From Echinochloa phyllopogon (taxonomy: Eukaryota; Streptophyta; Magnoliopsida; Poales; Poaceae), in assembly GCA_033239725.1 (NCBI GenBank), contig BTCW01000001.1:1190501-1254500 (forward strand): 64,000 bases of DNA, read 5' to 3'. The notes beneath the pieces were generated by a model, which was not told where the DNA came from, made no database searches, and saw only the letters and a program-made list of their open reading frames with translations. The translations under genes and the position numbers were made by a program. Shown here piece after piece: positions 22,913 through 33,635 of this stretch; the stretch's first letter is position 1; the number at the start of each line of letters is the position of its first letter.

Positions 22913-24493
22913 ATGATGCCGGGAAGCCAAATTTTGTAATGGTGATTAGGAGGGGGGCAGGGCATATGAATGACTCTTGGGGCCGGCGGTTACGGAGACT
23001 AACCTTGTTCGTTCCTCTGAATGGGTGCATTGCATCGCTGCTGTGTCTCTAGTCTGCTGAGTGTAGAACTCTTTGGTTTTTTACTTCCTGTGATTTTTCT
23101 TGTTGTTATAGCGGATTCGCATCGGAATTTATGTGAAGAAAAGAAGATGCTTCGGAATTTATCTTTTCTGTTGACTCTGCTAGCTAAAGTAGCAGTGCCA
23201 CTTTATGAATCTGGAGGAAATGGTGATGTGGCTGAAGTGCAAGTCTTGTTGCTATGTACACAACCACGAACTCGGTAGTTTCAGAATTGCAATAAGATTT
23301 TGACAAATCGTAGGTGATTGATAATCACATTACTTCCGCCAAGGGCCATGGCGATTGGCGACCTGACGGTAGTAAGGATGAGCAAGGGGCTACCCAATTT
23401 GAAAAGGGAAGTTTAGAACATCTTGAAAATTTAGACAATCGAGTCTAGTGAAGTGGGGCCAATCCATCTTGCTCCGCCTGCACGCGTGATTTGCCGGCAA
23501 ATAAAACTCAGACAGTTTAGAAGGAGAATAGGGTTTATGAATTATGACCGTCAAAGTCCAATGAGATCGACGGCTGAGGCAAGGCAGGGGGTCACGTTGG
23601 GCCTGCAGCTGCAGTTGACTTATGGGCCGAATCTATGTTAACGTTTTGGACTGCTACAAAATAGTCTCAGACCTTCACTGTTTTATGTATTTCATATTTT
23701 TTCTTAAGTATTTCATGAATATTTATGTATTTGATTTGTTTTATGTGATGCACTGCTATAATAATGTTAGTTGCCCAAAATTATGCTGTCATTTTGTATT
23801 TTATTGTCAATGTTTTGCCTCTGTTTAAAGGGAACCAACAATAATCCATTCAAGAAAACTATGGCGTTCGAATTAGAGATGTGCTATGGATTACTCTTTT
23901 GTTAACTTGACGTTGATCCACGAGACATGTTATACCACGATAATTTTCAACTTGTATCGCAACGCATAGGCATTCACATTATTTTGTAGTACCTTGAATA
24001 TAGTTGTATGGAGTCAATAAACGTCATGGATGGCTTAATAGCAAATATTATCACTAGGAATATAATAGTCAAATTATTTTGGGACAAAAATAAAAATACT
24101 ATTTATTTACGGCATTCACGAGGTGTGGCTCATAAAATATTTATCACTAGAGAAGATTGTCACAGTACTATGTATTTACTACAAATAGTATAAGTAAAGT
24201 AGGAATTATTTTATTAGAACAGTGAGCTCCTAAAACCAAACATGATAAAATATCGACATAGACTTCAAGCATGGGCATATTTCCTACTAATTTATAAAGA
24301 GTCATTACATCCCTGCTGCTGTAAATTGACACAAAAAGTGATCTTGATAATTACCATTGCTCAGATGAGTAACATTTATAGCAGGAACAGCTCTAGCAAT
24401 TTTACTCATGATGTCATCAAATAGTTTTTTTTTCAATCAGAAATGTGACACTGCATAGGCCATTCTCGGAACACAGATGAATCTTACACTGTA
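22913..24493. other. BiP 3' UTR and intergenic DNA
   Basis: Probable 3' UTR to about 23300. Beyond it the sequence is AT-rich with short frames only; no gene seen. Confidence 0.5.
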
Positions 24494-24732
24494 CTCCCTC
24501 CATCCCCAAAAGAACGATGTTTTAGAGTTTTTCGGATAGATTAGAAGAGAATGAAAAAGACGCATGTACCCTTAGTTAGTTGAGTTTATATGCAGAAAAG
24601 GGAAATAATCTATTTTTAGTTAATGCATGCATGAGATTAGTTTCCATTTAATCCTACATGCATGCTAAAACATCATTCTTTATGGGACAAATTTTGAATG
24701 CTAAAACATCATTCTTTTTGGGACGGAGGGAG
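24494..24732. mobile_element. Stowaway-like MITE
   Basis: CTCCCTCCATCCCCAAAAG at the left and TTTTTGGGACGGAGGGAG at the right, with TA at 24492-24493 and 24733-24734. The right-end word AACATCATTCTTTWTGGGAC is present twice (near 24668 and 24704), an internal duplication of the terminus. Confidence 0.9.
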
Positions 24733-25586
24733 TAGGTACAGGGTATTGCATCAATTTTGCAGCTGTGCACATATAGTTCCAACTTCCAAGAGCGAATGCA
24801 TCAAGTGAACCACCCTAATAATTGTAGATTCAGAAGTCAGAGCAATGTGGATGATATGTCAAGTACCTCTTATTTGGGGATAAATTTTAATGTTCAGTTG
24901 AGATTATTTTGGGCGTAAACGTACATTGCTCGCTCTCATGGATTGCTTTTGATGTGACTCGTATATTGCCATTGCAACCCTTGCCTACAGAAGCTTCATT
25001 AAGACAAAGCAACAAATATCACAGAAGTATATGTTAACAGCGCAAGTAAAACATTTCATACTGCTAGCCATATGCAATGCTTTTCAAATATTTGTCCGAG
25101 CATGGACATGGCTAAATTTGAGATCAACATTAAAGCCATAGATAAATTTAAGATCAATATTAAAGGCACATAAGTTACCAGGATCTAGGAATATGATTTT
25201 CGATATTCACACGCAGTCTCAATGAAGTATGTACCTTACCAAAGAAAACTTAAGAAAATAGAAGATTAAAAAAAGACAAAATATCAATGTATCACCAACA
25301 AAAGAACATCATAAGCTGATAAGCATTGCCCTTATCGGCACAAATAAAACCCAACAGTTCCTTGGGCATGGATCATCCTTCCAGGCAGGACCAGGTCAAT
25401 AGAATTGCCCAAATAAAATGCATACACAAGAATTGAAGCACCCCACATGTCAAACAAAACACATATTGTCAGCTATTCTGACCACCATAAGTCCAGTTTA
25501 TTGTCAAACACCATTATAGCAAAGCTCATACAAAAACACAAAATTAAGATGATCATCGAGTGTGCTTTTGTTCTATCACAATGTTG
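24733..25586. other. Intergenic, 3' flank of the minus-strand helicase gene
   Basis: AT-rich; probably includes the 3' UTR of the minus-strand gene that ends at 25587. Nothing else seen. Confidence 0.4.
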
Positions 25587-28500
25587 TCACCTTTTCCAAC
25601 CTGTAAAAGGCAGACATAGAATGAAATCAGGATTAGCTTCTTTATTTTTGGCAAAGCAAAATATGCACAGGTAGTCAAAAAATCACCTTTCACTGCATGC
25701 AAAACCATTTCTTTGGCTTTATCTATTTGTTGTCTACTCCCAGTAATTACAACTGCCTTGTCAGCCAAATTATCTTTTGCATCGATGACCTACAAGAAAA
25801 ACAAGATTTTCAAGTCTTTTCTTAGGTTTATTAGAGAGCTAAATGTGTTGAAAGCTGAATTTTCATCTACCAACCTCAACATGTGCATCAGAAACATCTC
25901 TTATCTTCCCAACAGTTACACCATGACTTCCAATAACTAATCCTGCTTTCTCCCTTTTAATATACATCACTTCCACCTCCGTCTGAAAAGAATATTTCAT
26001 TTCAAAAATATCCCAAAAGCCAATAATAAGTCCAGAAAGAAATTTTGTTGAAATAAACTAGACCTTGTTAACAATGTCCTGAATGAGCTTCTCAGCTTTT
26101 GTGATCTCCTCACTGTAACCTGCCAGGTAAATATCCTCGAAACCAGGACTATTAGTTGTCATAATTTGAACAGTGGTGCATCCTGACGCGCGCTGCACCT
26201 CCTTGTTCATCCTTTTGTTTCGGAAAAAGGAGACCTATAAAGATTCCAGCTAATAAGTTTACTGGTTTAATTTCTCTCAAGTAATTAGAGGTAAGAAATG
26301 ATTCTATTCCATCCCTCTACCTCCCACTACACACTTTAATTCCCCTGTCAATACCCCTCCTTCTCCCTGATGTTCACCTCAACATAATAGAAAAGGGAGA
26401 AAAAGAAAACCAGTGTATCTATCTCTCTGTCCAACTAGCATAAGTAGCAACAAGCACAGAATACTTACTAGATGCCTTGGAATTTTTATCTTTGCCTCAC
26501 TGACTTGTTTTTTAACTGAAGCCTCCTTATCTTCGGGTCCTTATTTAGTGACACCCACAGGAGGGAGATAAGCGTTAGTGAACTATAGGATTTGAGTTCA
26601 ATTTCAATATTCAATAATACGAACAGAGAATCACCTTTGTTATCAATGTCCTCTGTTAGTCCAAAACAATCCTGGAATACATATCAATTCGAATCAGCTA
26701 GACAAAAGTTGTAGCTCATACAGTATAATTAGAGAAAAAATGTAGAGCACAAACAGGATAAAATCCATACGTAATCAAACATATCGCATGCAGCAGCAGC
26801 AGCAGCAGAAGTTAGCAAATCTTCTTTCGTTGAAAAAATAACACTATGGTTGGAAACGGCAACCACAGATTCATGATCTTGAACCAGCTGTAGCTCTGTG
26901 CTGATGGACCTGAAATGTGTTTATATGAAGAAATTACGAAGTCAATGACAATATTATGCAAGATTAATGCAAAAAAAAGGAAAAAAATGTTTTTACCTAT
27001 CAAACTCATTGCAGTTGATTTCATCCAGTTGACAGTGGGTTCTTGAAACATCAAAGCCCTGAGGTGGCATGATTAAAACCAAATCTTCCTGTAGTTCAAA
27101 AAAATAGTAAACTTCACAAAACTATTGTGCAAATACATGCATTGCAAAGTATTGTTCAAATAGAAGTATCAAACATTATAGAGGTCGAATGATAATTTAG
27201 TTTTGTGAAATATTATGCTGATAGAAGTATTTTTTATATTACCAAAACATGTGTTTTCTGTGATATTTTTTCCAAGTTAGAGTTCTCTGAAATTCTCTAA
27301 CAAAACTTCACACAATCCAAGAGAAAGATACCTGCTTAGTTATAACTCTCTTAATCTGGTTTTCTTCCAGAACAGCGCATGCAGTTCCAACTTTCAATAT
27401 CTGTATATGAAAAAGAGATGAATTCAAATGCATCACCAGTTGCTGCAATATGGTATATTAAGCTGGCAGGCTAGAAATAGATGAACACAGAAATGTGGCA
27501 CTCATTACATAAGACGCTTCTTTTACAAGTATCCATCTTGTTGATTGAACATTGCACTGGACTAACCCATAACACTACACAGATGGCACGGATTGATTAC
27601 ATCCGACAGAGATCCAGCACCTTCATTTATTTTATTGGCACAAATGGATTACATCCGACAAATATCCAACACCTTCATTTATTTTATTGGCACAAATGAA
27701 AACATCTAAGAAAAAAAATTCAAATGTGTTAGTTCTTACTTGATCCCGGTATATATGCTCTTCAATGGTTCCGGACATGATCAAGCGATACACAATAACA
27801 TCATCTTTTTGACCAATTCGATAAGCTCGGTCAACAGCCTGACCATCATCACTGTTAACAAGATTAGTGTTAAATAGTTAGTGCTTACATGATTAATGCC
27901 GAAATCTGTCTATTTCTCAATAAGATTAGAAACTACCTTGGGTTTTCAGAAGGGTCAAGTATTATAACACGGGTTGCCTTTGTTAGGGTTATTCCCAGCC
28001 CACCCACTTTTGTACTCATAAGGAAAATTAGTGGTCCATTGGCACTGGTTTGAAACTCCTACAGAAAAGAAAACATTGATAATTAGAAAAATAAAGTTGT
28101 GTAATCTAAAAGGAACTAAAAACAATGATGCTGATGGCAACTATACTGCCTGCAATCATCATATAGTAATCACTAGAACAGCAGAAATAGAAAACAACAC
28201 ACATCAACTAATCTCATTCTCTCTTTTCTTCTTGTCCTTCCATCCATGCGAATCACTTTCTCTTCATCCACTATTTTTGCGAGTTCGCCCTATTTACAAT
28301 TGAAAATGTTAAACATTTTCTTATGAGTACACCATTAAGGAACAAGATGTAACATCTAGTGACCAATGATAGCAGTAAGTATAGATAAGGTTGGAAATTA
28401 CCTGAAGGATCTCGAGCATCCTGGGTGATTGTGAAAAGATTAGAATTTTGTGCCCACCTTGAAGCAATTTAGGCTGCAAGAGAAGAAATTTAGGAAGACA

Positions 28501-30991
28501 TTTATAAATAACTATCATATATCAAATAGGAAAACATATGTAAAAGAAACTCGCCACGAGATATAAAACAAAGTTTTATCTGCTTGATGTAAATTCACTA
28601 TGGTGAACAACATTCAAGGAGAGGAGTTTCTTTCTCAAGTTCTCTTTAAGTTTTACTGAAGTACCGCCTTCATCATATGATTCAGCATGTGGCATCACAA
28701 GAAGTGGGTGCCTGCAGATGTCTTGGGCAACCTAGAGGGAGGGAGGGAGGGAGGGAGGGAGGGAGGGATGTACGGACGGAGAGAAGGAGAAACTCAGACA
28801 CATGGCAGGTCAAAATTCATGCATCAAGAGATGTAAAATCATGTTGACAATGCTTACATGTGATCCAGCAAGGGCTTTGCCACGTGACCTTAGTAACCTA
28901 TCTTGAACAAGCGCCTTATAAAGCTTTATCTGTACAGATAGATGGAAGTGAAAGGAGTTCAATATACTAAGGAGAATCTACTCAAATCTATAAATAATAC
29001 CTGAAGTGGGCTTAGATAGATAGAAAGAAATGAAAGTTCAATATACTAAGGTGAATCTATTCAAAGCTATAAATAATACCTGAAGTGGGCTTATCTCCAA
29101 CCACACTGTAACTTCGAACTTGTTTGACTTAAGCCGGCCAGTGGCCTTAAGTAGCTCCTTACTTCTCCGTAGTATAAAAGGATCAACAATTTTTCTTAAC
29201 TCCTGGGAAATATATGTAAGAACCAGAAAGCTTATTGTTGTAATATGGAGGATCAAAACTAAAACAAAACTGATTGGGAACTAGAAATGTGGCAAATATT
29301 AAACTGGGCAAGATATTTAAGAACCAGAAAGCTTATTGTTGGTAATACTAATATGGAGGATTAAAACACAACTGATTGGAAACTAGAAATGTGGCAAATA
29401 TTAAAAAAGATATGTGCAATAATAAGAAGGGATCATGGGAACCTGTGATGCCCGCATCGACTCTATTTTATGTTCTAAATCTGAATCTTTGTATTTTCCC
29501 CGATCAATTGGTATACTGAAATTCTCCTTAAACAACTCAGAGCTTCCCAGCAAAGTTGGATTGCAGAAGCTCATCAAGGTGTGAAATTCCTGCATCGGGT
29601 TTAGCTGGGTTACTTTTTGGTGCGTGCTCTTGTTGAGGGGAAAGAGGGGGGTGGCAGGTTACCATTATATTGTTTTGAATAGGTGTGCCTGTAACCAAGA
29701 TTTTATGGTCGCACTTGATACGAAGAAGAGCTTTTGTTATTTCTATCTCACTATTCTTAATCACATGTCCTTCATCAGCAATTACATAATCAAATTTACT
29801 GGTAACCTCACTCAATATAAATTCCTCATGGATGCAATATAGCTCATAACTTGTGATAAGGACACCACCTTGCTGCAAAGACATATTATTGTTAAGTAAT
29901 AGCTGACAAGACATCGAGCAATGAAGGGTGTATGAACTGAAAGTAAATAACTGAGACTCACCTTAGCTATATTCTTGAGAGCATTTACATCTTTAGCTTT
30001 AGTGAATCTGCAAGAAAGAAATGATATTTGCATAAAAAATAGTGGAATAAACAATAACTAAGCATTGTGAATGATCTAGCTCAAATTAGATAGCTTACTT
30101 GCAACTGGCAAGACCAACACCTGCAAGTTCTCGTTCCCACTGATCAATGACAGTTGGTGGGGCAACAATCATGGCTCTGTTTATGATATCCGAATGAAGC
30201 AAGCCGCGTAACAAGGCGGAAATCTGGAATATACAGTAGCATTCAACAACCTTAAACAATAAGTATAATAACAAACTTACAGCTAGCCTAAATTCTGCAA
30301 ATTTACAGCATACCTGTCTTGTTTTACCAAGACCCATGTCATCCGCTAGTATGACTCCCTTGTTTTTGCAATGGATTGACCATAGCCAGGCAATGCCCTC
30401 TCGTTGGTGAAGATAGAGGTCATCATATACAGAATAGGGAAGAGAAAAGGTTTTCCTGCTGCAAATTGGCTCCAGAGTAACATCACCAATTCCTTGATTT
30501 CTCAGAAGAGAAACACTAATTGCTCTAATTGGACCTACACTGATCTTGTTGCTGCTTGTCACTGTCCCATTCTTCAGTATCAAGCCATCTAGTCCAACTA
30601 AGGCAATAATGTTACCACAAGGTACATCCTCAACAGAGACTAAATTATTTCCCATCAAGGTGGCAACTCCTTGAAGACTCTCCACAATATGGTCCATCTC
30701 CTGTCCCCAGACATGGTTGGGGCCCATGATACAAACTTTCATGCCTGTGTGAACTGTCCATGAGAAGACTCGACCGTATGCAAGCAATCTACCATTTTCT
30801 GGGATTATCTTGGAAACATAAAGTAAAAGAGGACCATCTGGGTCAGAATCTCTAATGGCAGATGCATGGTAATCATTGGGTGCCCCACTGTATAAGTTTT
30901 CTACACGGTACTTTTGTGCCTTCAAAGGAGATGGCAGTTTCAGAATCATTGTTCCAAGCGGATTTTCACCAGTTGGTAGCCATGCTTTCAT
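25587..30991 (-). CDS. SNF2 helicase (ERCC6-like class) with C-terminal KH domains, fused downstream of an EF2 segment
   Basis: SNF2 proteins use ATP to translocate on DNA and remodel chromatin. From ATG 30991, exons run 30991-30314, 30223-30099, 30007-29962, 29872-29663, 29589-29443, 29202-29080, 28929-28858, 28731-28558, 28473-28402, 28289-28203, 28058-27937, 27851-27740, 27400-27332, 27088-26997, 26909-26771, 26671-26635, 26539-26469, 26234-26064, 25982-25875, 25789-25687, 25600-25587, all GT-AG and phase-compatible (about 923 aa). Residues 1-165 are EF2 domain II (KAQKYRVENLY, MLYVSK-like, VEDVPCGN). Helicase lobe 1: LHQREGIAWLWS, ADDMGLGKT, ADEGHVIKN, VTGTPIQNN. Lobe 2: ILIFSQSPRMLEIL, STKVGGLGITLTKA, QAVDRAYRIGQ. 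The C-terminal 130 residues carry a KH domain with GSHG in the GxxG loop and a weaker one before it. A TAA at 28578-28576 lies in frame in exon 8, so a full protein requires a different donor (an in-phase GTAAAA at 28656). A CAG run in exon 15 encodes alanines. It may be a decaying gene. Confidence 0.8.
27595..27698. repeat. 52-bp tandem duplication
   Basis: Two adjacent copies (27595-27646 and 27647-27698) of a unit beginning GATTACATCCGACA and ending TTATTGGCACAAATG, inside an intron of the helicase gene. Confidence 0.9.
28738..28768. repeat. Microsatellite (GGGA)n
   Basis: About seven GGGA units in the intron immediately upstream (in transcript order) of the exon at 28731; the tract lies next to the splice acceptor's pyrimidine side on the minus strand (CCCT repeats). 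Confidence 0.9.
28950..29093. repeat. Tandem duplication of about 82 bp covering a splice donor
   Basis: 28953-29011 and 29035-29093 share TTCAATATACTAAG through AATACCTGAAGTGGGCTTA. The second copy contains the true 5' splice site (exon end at 29080 on the minus strand); the first is a decoy copy 82 bp into the intron. Confidence 0.85.
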
Positions 30992-31000
30992 AACACACTT

Positions 31001-31123
31001 TTTTTTTGAAAGAAATACCCCAAAGGAGACCCCTGAAGTTTAATGTGCCTCACTCAGGATTTGAACCCTGGGTGGGAGCCTTCTAGCTAGTGGCCTTTGC
31101 CACTACACCATGAGCTCCTTGGC
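31001..31123 (-). mobile_element. tRNA-derived SINE with 16-bp target duplication
   Basis: On the minus strand it begins near GCCAAGGAGCTCATGG, has an A box TGGTGTAGTGGCA and a B box GGGTTCAAATCC of a Pol III promoter, and ends in a run of A. The flanks CTTTCATAACACACTT at 30985-31000 and 31124-31139 are identical 16-bp target duplications. The element lies within a coding exon: EF2 homology reads CVMK before it and KAWLPTG after it. The SINE supplies a stop codon to the upstream frame, and the duplicated target contains an ATG that opens the downstream frame. Confidence 0.93.
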
Positions 31124-31987
31124 CTTTCATAACACACTTCAAAAGTGCTTCTCCCTTCAGCTTCTTTTCAGCAGGCTTCATACGAAAACCATCAAGTTCT
31201 TTCCACAACTTCTCTTTGGCATCTTCCAAGCAGTACTTCATGATTCGCTGAATTTGACCTAAACAGAACCAAACAAACCCACGCCTGCAGCGTTCAGCAC
31301 CAGTATGCTGCTTGGTCCACTCCTTCTTATCCATGTCAAAGAAATTTTCACCCCAAAGCAACTCCATCATCTTTGACTCCTGGACATTAAGCTTAGGGGA
31401 CCACAGCTTAGCAAAGTTTGCCAGGGTAAAGCCCCATCCTCCAGAAAGACACAAGAAAGCAACATTTCCTTTCTCCGGGGAAAAATGGGCATCACTAAGG
31501 AGCTTGTCCTTACACTGTTCTACCACTTCGTTGGATTTCTTAATAACACTGGACAAGGCCTGATACACTTCCTCACCAATGTACCGGTAATCATTCATGT
31601 TCACTACAATACAAAGAATAGGTACGATCCTCTCACAGAGAGCTTGGCGAAGAAGACATTCAGCACTCGGAGTGACACCCTCATTACAATCAACTACGAT
31701 AAGAGAACCATCAGCGATGCATAACTCAGTACTGACTTCTTCAGGAGCATCAACATTAATAGGTGCATTGATGACATTGATCAAGAAAATGTTTCCTTCC
31801 GTCTGACTCTTGCATGAATTCAAAGTCTCCCTTCCAGCCTTGTAACATAGAGAGAGATCACTGTATCTAGAATGGATACCATCTTCAGCTTCATCTGCAC
31901 TATTGTCAGTGATGCCAACATCTGCAGCAATTTCTGGATCAATAATCCCAGCAGCTGCCACAAGGGCATCTATGACACCAGACTTGT
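31124..31987 (-). pseudogene. Elongation factor 2-like segment (GTPase-domain remnant), cut off by a SINE
   Basis: EF2 is the GTPase that moves tRNAs through the ribosome. This exon (acceptor at 31988, TTTGCAG on the minus strand) encodes about 288 residues colinear with EF2 from just after the P-loop: DALVAAAGIIDPEIA, RQALCERIVPIL, AFLCLSGGWGFTLANFAKLW, ESKMMELLWGENFFD, CRRGFVWFC. The G3 motif (DxPGH) reads NAPIN and the G4 motif (NKMD) reads NMND, so GTP binding should be lost. The exon carrying the P-loop was not found upstream. The frame runs into the SINE and stops. Without the SINE it would continue in frame into domain II and the SNF2 helicase, so this is the front of the same gene. 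Confidence 0.85.
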
Positions 31988-33635
31988 CTGCAAAGAGTGA
32001 ATAACACTGAAGAAAAGTGCAAAATGCCATGTACACCCAAATGTACTAAAAAAAAGTAAAGCAAATAGCACAATGCCGGAAACTGGATTAATCCACATAT
32101 TAAGTGAAAAATGGAGCAAAGAAACTAGTAAAGGTACGTTACATGAATGTATAGACTCTACCCCGACAAAAACTGCAACAACAAGCATAGAACATTAAAA
32201 AGCAAGTGGCTAGCTTCCATATTGTGACAATAGCACATCTCACTTGAGGACAGCCTGATAACAACGCGTAAACAATTTCCCTATCCTTTTAAGTCAGAAT
32301 AGTAATGTTATAAAAAAAATCAGAATAGTAAGGTATTAAGCTATCAAATAAGCTTCCAAGAACCACTATCATAAAAATAGCAGTAAATGATAACATGCTG
32401 TTATTTTTTGAGGGGAATGATAACATGTTATTGTCGGCTCAGATTCTATTCTAATTCTGAAAGGGGCAGAGTGTGTAAATTACATATGGAAAGAGATCTA
32501 CATACCCTGGGCTGAAGTTTTGTTTGGGTGCTGTCAAACCCTCTCCATGTATAAGCAGTATATAAGCATAGCCACGTTGGATTGCGCCACATTATTGTCA
32601 CCTGGTTTATACGTGTACTCCCTCCGTTTCAAATTATTAGTCGTTTTGGCAAATCTATATTCATAGTTAATAGTATGTATCTAGACATAAGTATATATGT
32701 AGATACATACTACTAACTATAAATCTAGATTTGCCAAAACGACTTATAATTTGGAACGGAGCAAGTATTTGTCAAAAAATTCTTCTTCACAATCTCACAA
32801 GATGGTATTACTTCAAAACAAGGGGTACAATTCAAAATTTCCAAGAAACAGCACGCAGTACCAAAAACATCCTTGAAATAAGCTGCTTCGTTCTGATTAT
32901 TAAGACTCCACATTAATTTAAACGATCGAGCGATTGTCATAGATACACTCACGTTAGCACTTCGGAAGACTAGTTGTACAAAAATAATAAGTTTCCTATA
33001 GAACTAATAGCTCCCATCTAGCAACGGAGCTGTTGCGCGCGGATCAAGATGGGGTTCTTCTTGTTGACGGTTTGCCAGGCCTTGCAGCATGCGCACCAAG
33101 AATCTCCATGAACATGTAAACTGGGTGACACGTCATGATTTATATATAGACCTCGTGTATACTCGCACGGTATTCTTTGCAGCGAGCAGGGCACGGCTTC
33201 AGCACCAGCATCGTAGCAGTGAACTACTACTTCTCCCGATTTCTTCAGGGCAAGTCGGCAACAAAATGAATAATATAATGATTCAACCAAGCTGTCAGGA
33301 AGCCTCAAAATAAGAAGTTGCGCAACTCAAAAGCAAGAAGTTTACCCACACGCATACGAGAAACACGGTCCGTACCATTTATAAATGGCCGAGTCTCGGA
33401 GTAGAAATCAGACTTCCACTATGACAAGGACTCAAGAGGGCTACATTGACTACCACAACCTACATCAAAGACAACAAGTTCCTTCCAAAACTCGTGCACT
33501 ACTATACTAAGATTAGATCAACTGCATTCATACATACACCACTCTTATCTAACTTTACACCAGCTTACGTAGCCTAACAATACAATACCCATGTACAGAA
33601 CAGCATCCTTCCCAACATAGCAAATGATTTCGTAG
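31988..33635. other. Upstream region of the EF2-like exon and 3' flank of TFIIIA
   Basis: I looked for a minus-strand exon with the EF2 P-loop (HVDHGKS-like) and did not find a convincing one. It contains a Stowaway MITE (32618-32765); 33420-33635 is probably the TFIIIA 3' UTR. Confidence 0.4.
32618..32765. mobile_element. Stowaway-like MITE
   Basis: CTCCCTCCGTTTCAAATTAT and the inverted ATAATTTGGAACGGAGCAAG, with TA at 32616-32617 and 32766-32767. 148 bp, with an internal palindrome around TATGTAGATACATA. Confidence 0.9.

Noticed and set aside
32040..32190. Possible P-loop exon of the EF2-like gene
   Set aside because: The minus-strand frame here reads VAVFVGVESIHS, which does not match HVDHGKS convincingly.
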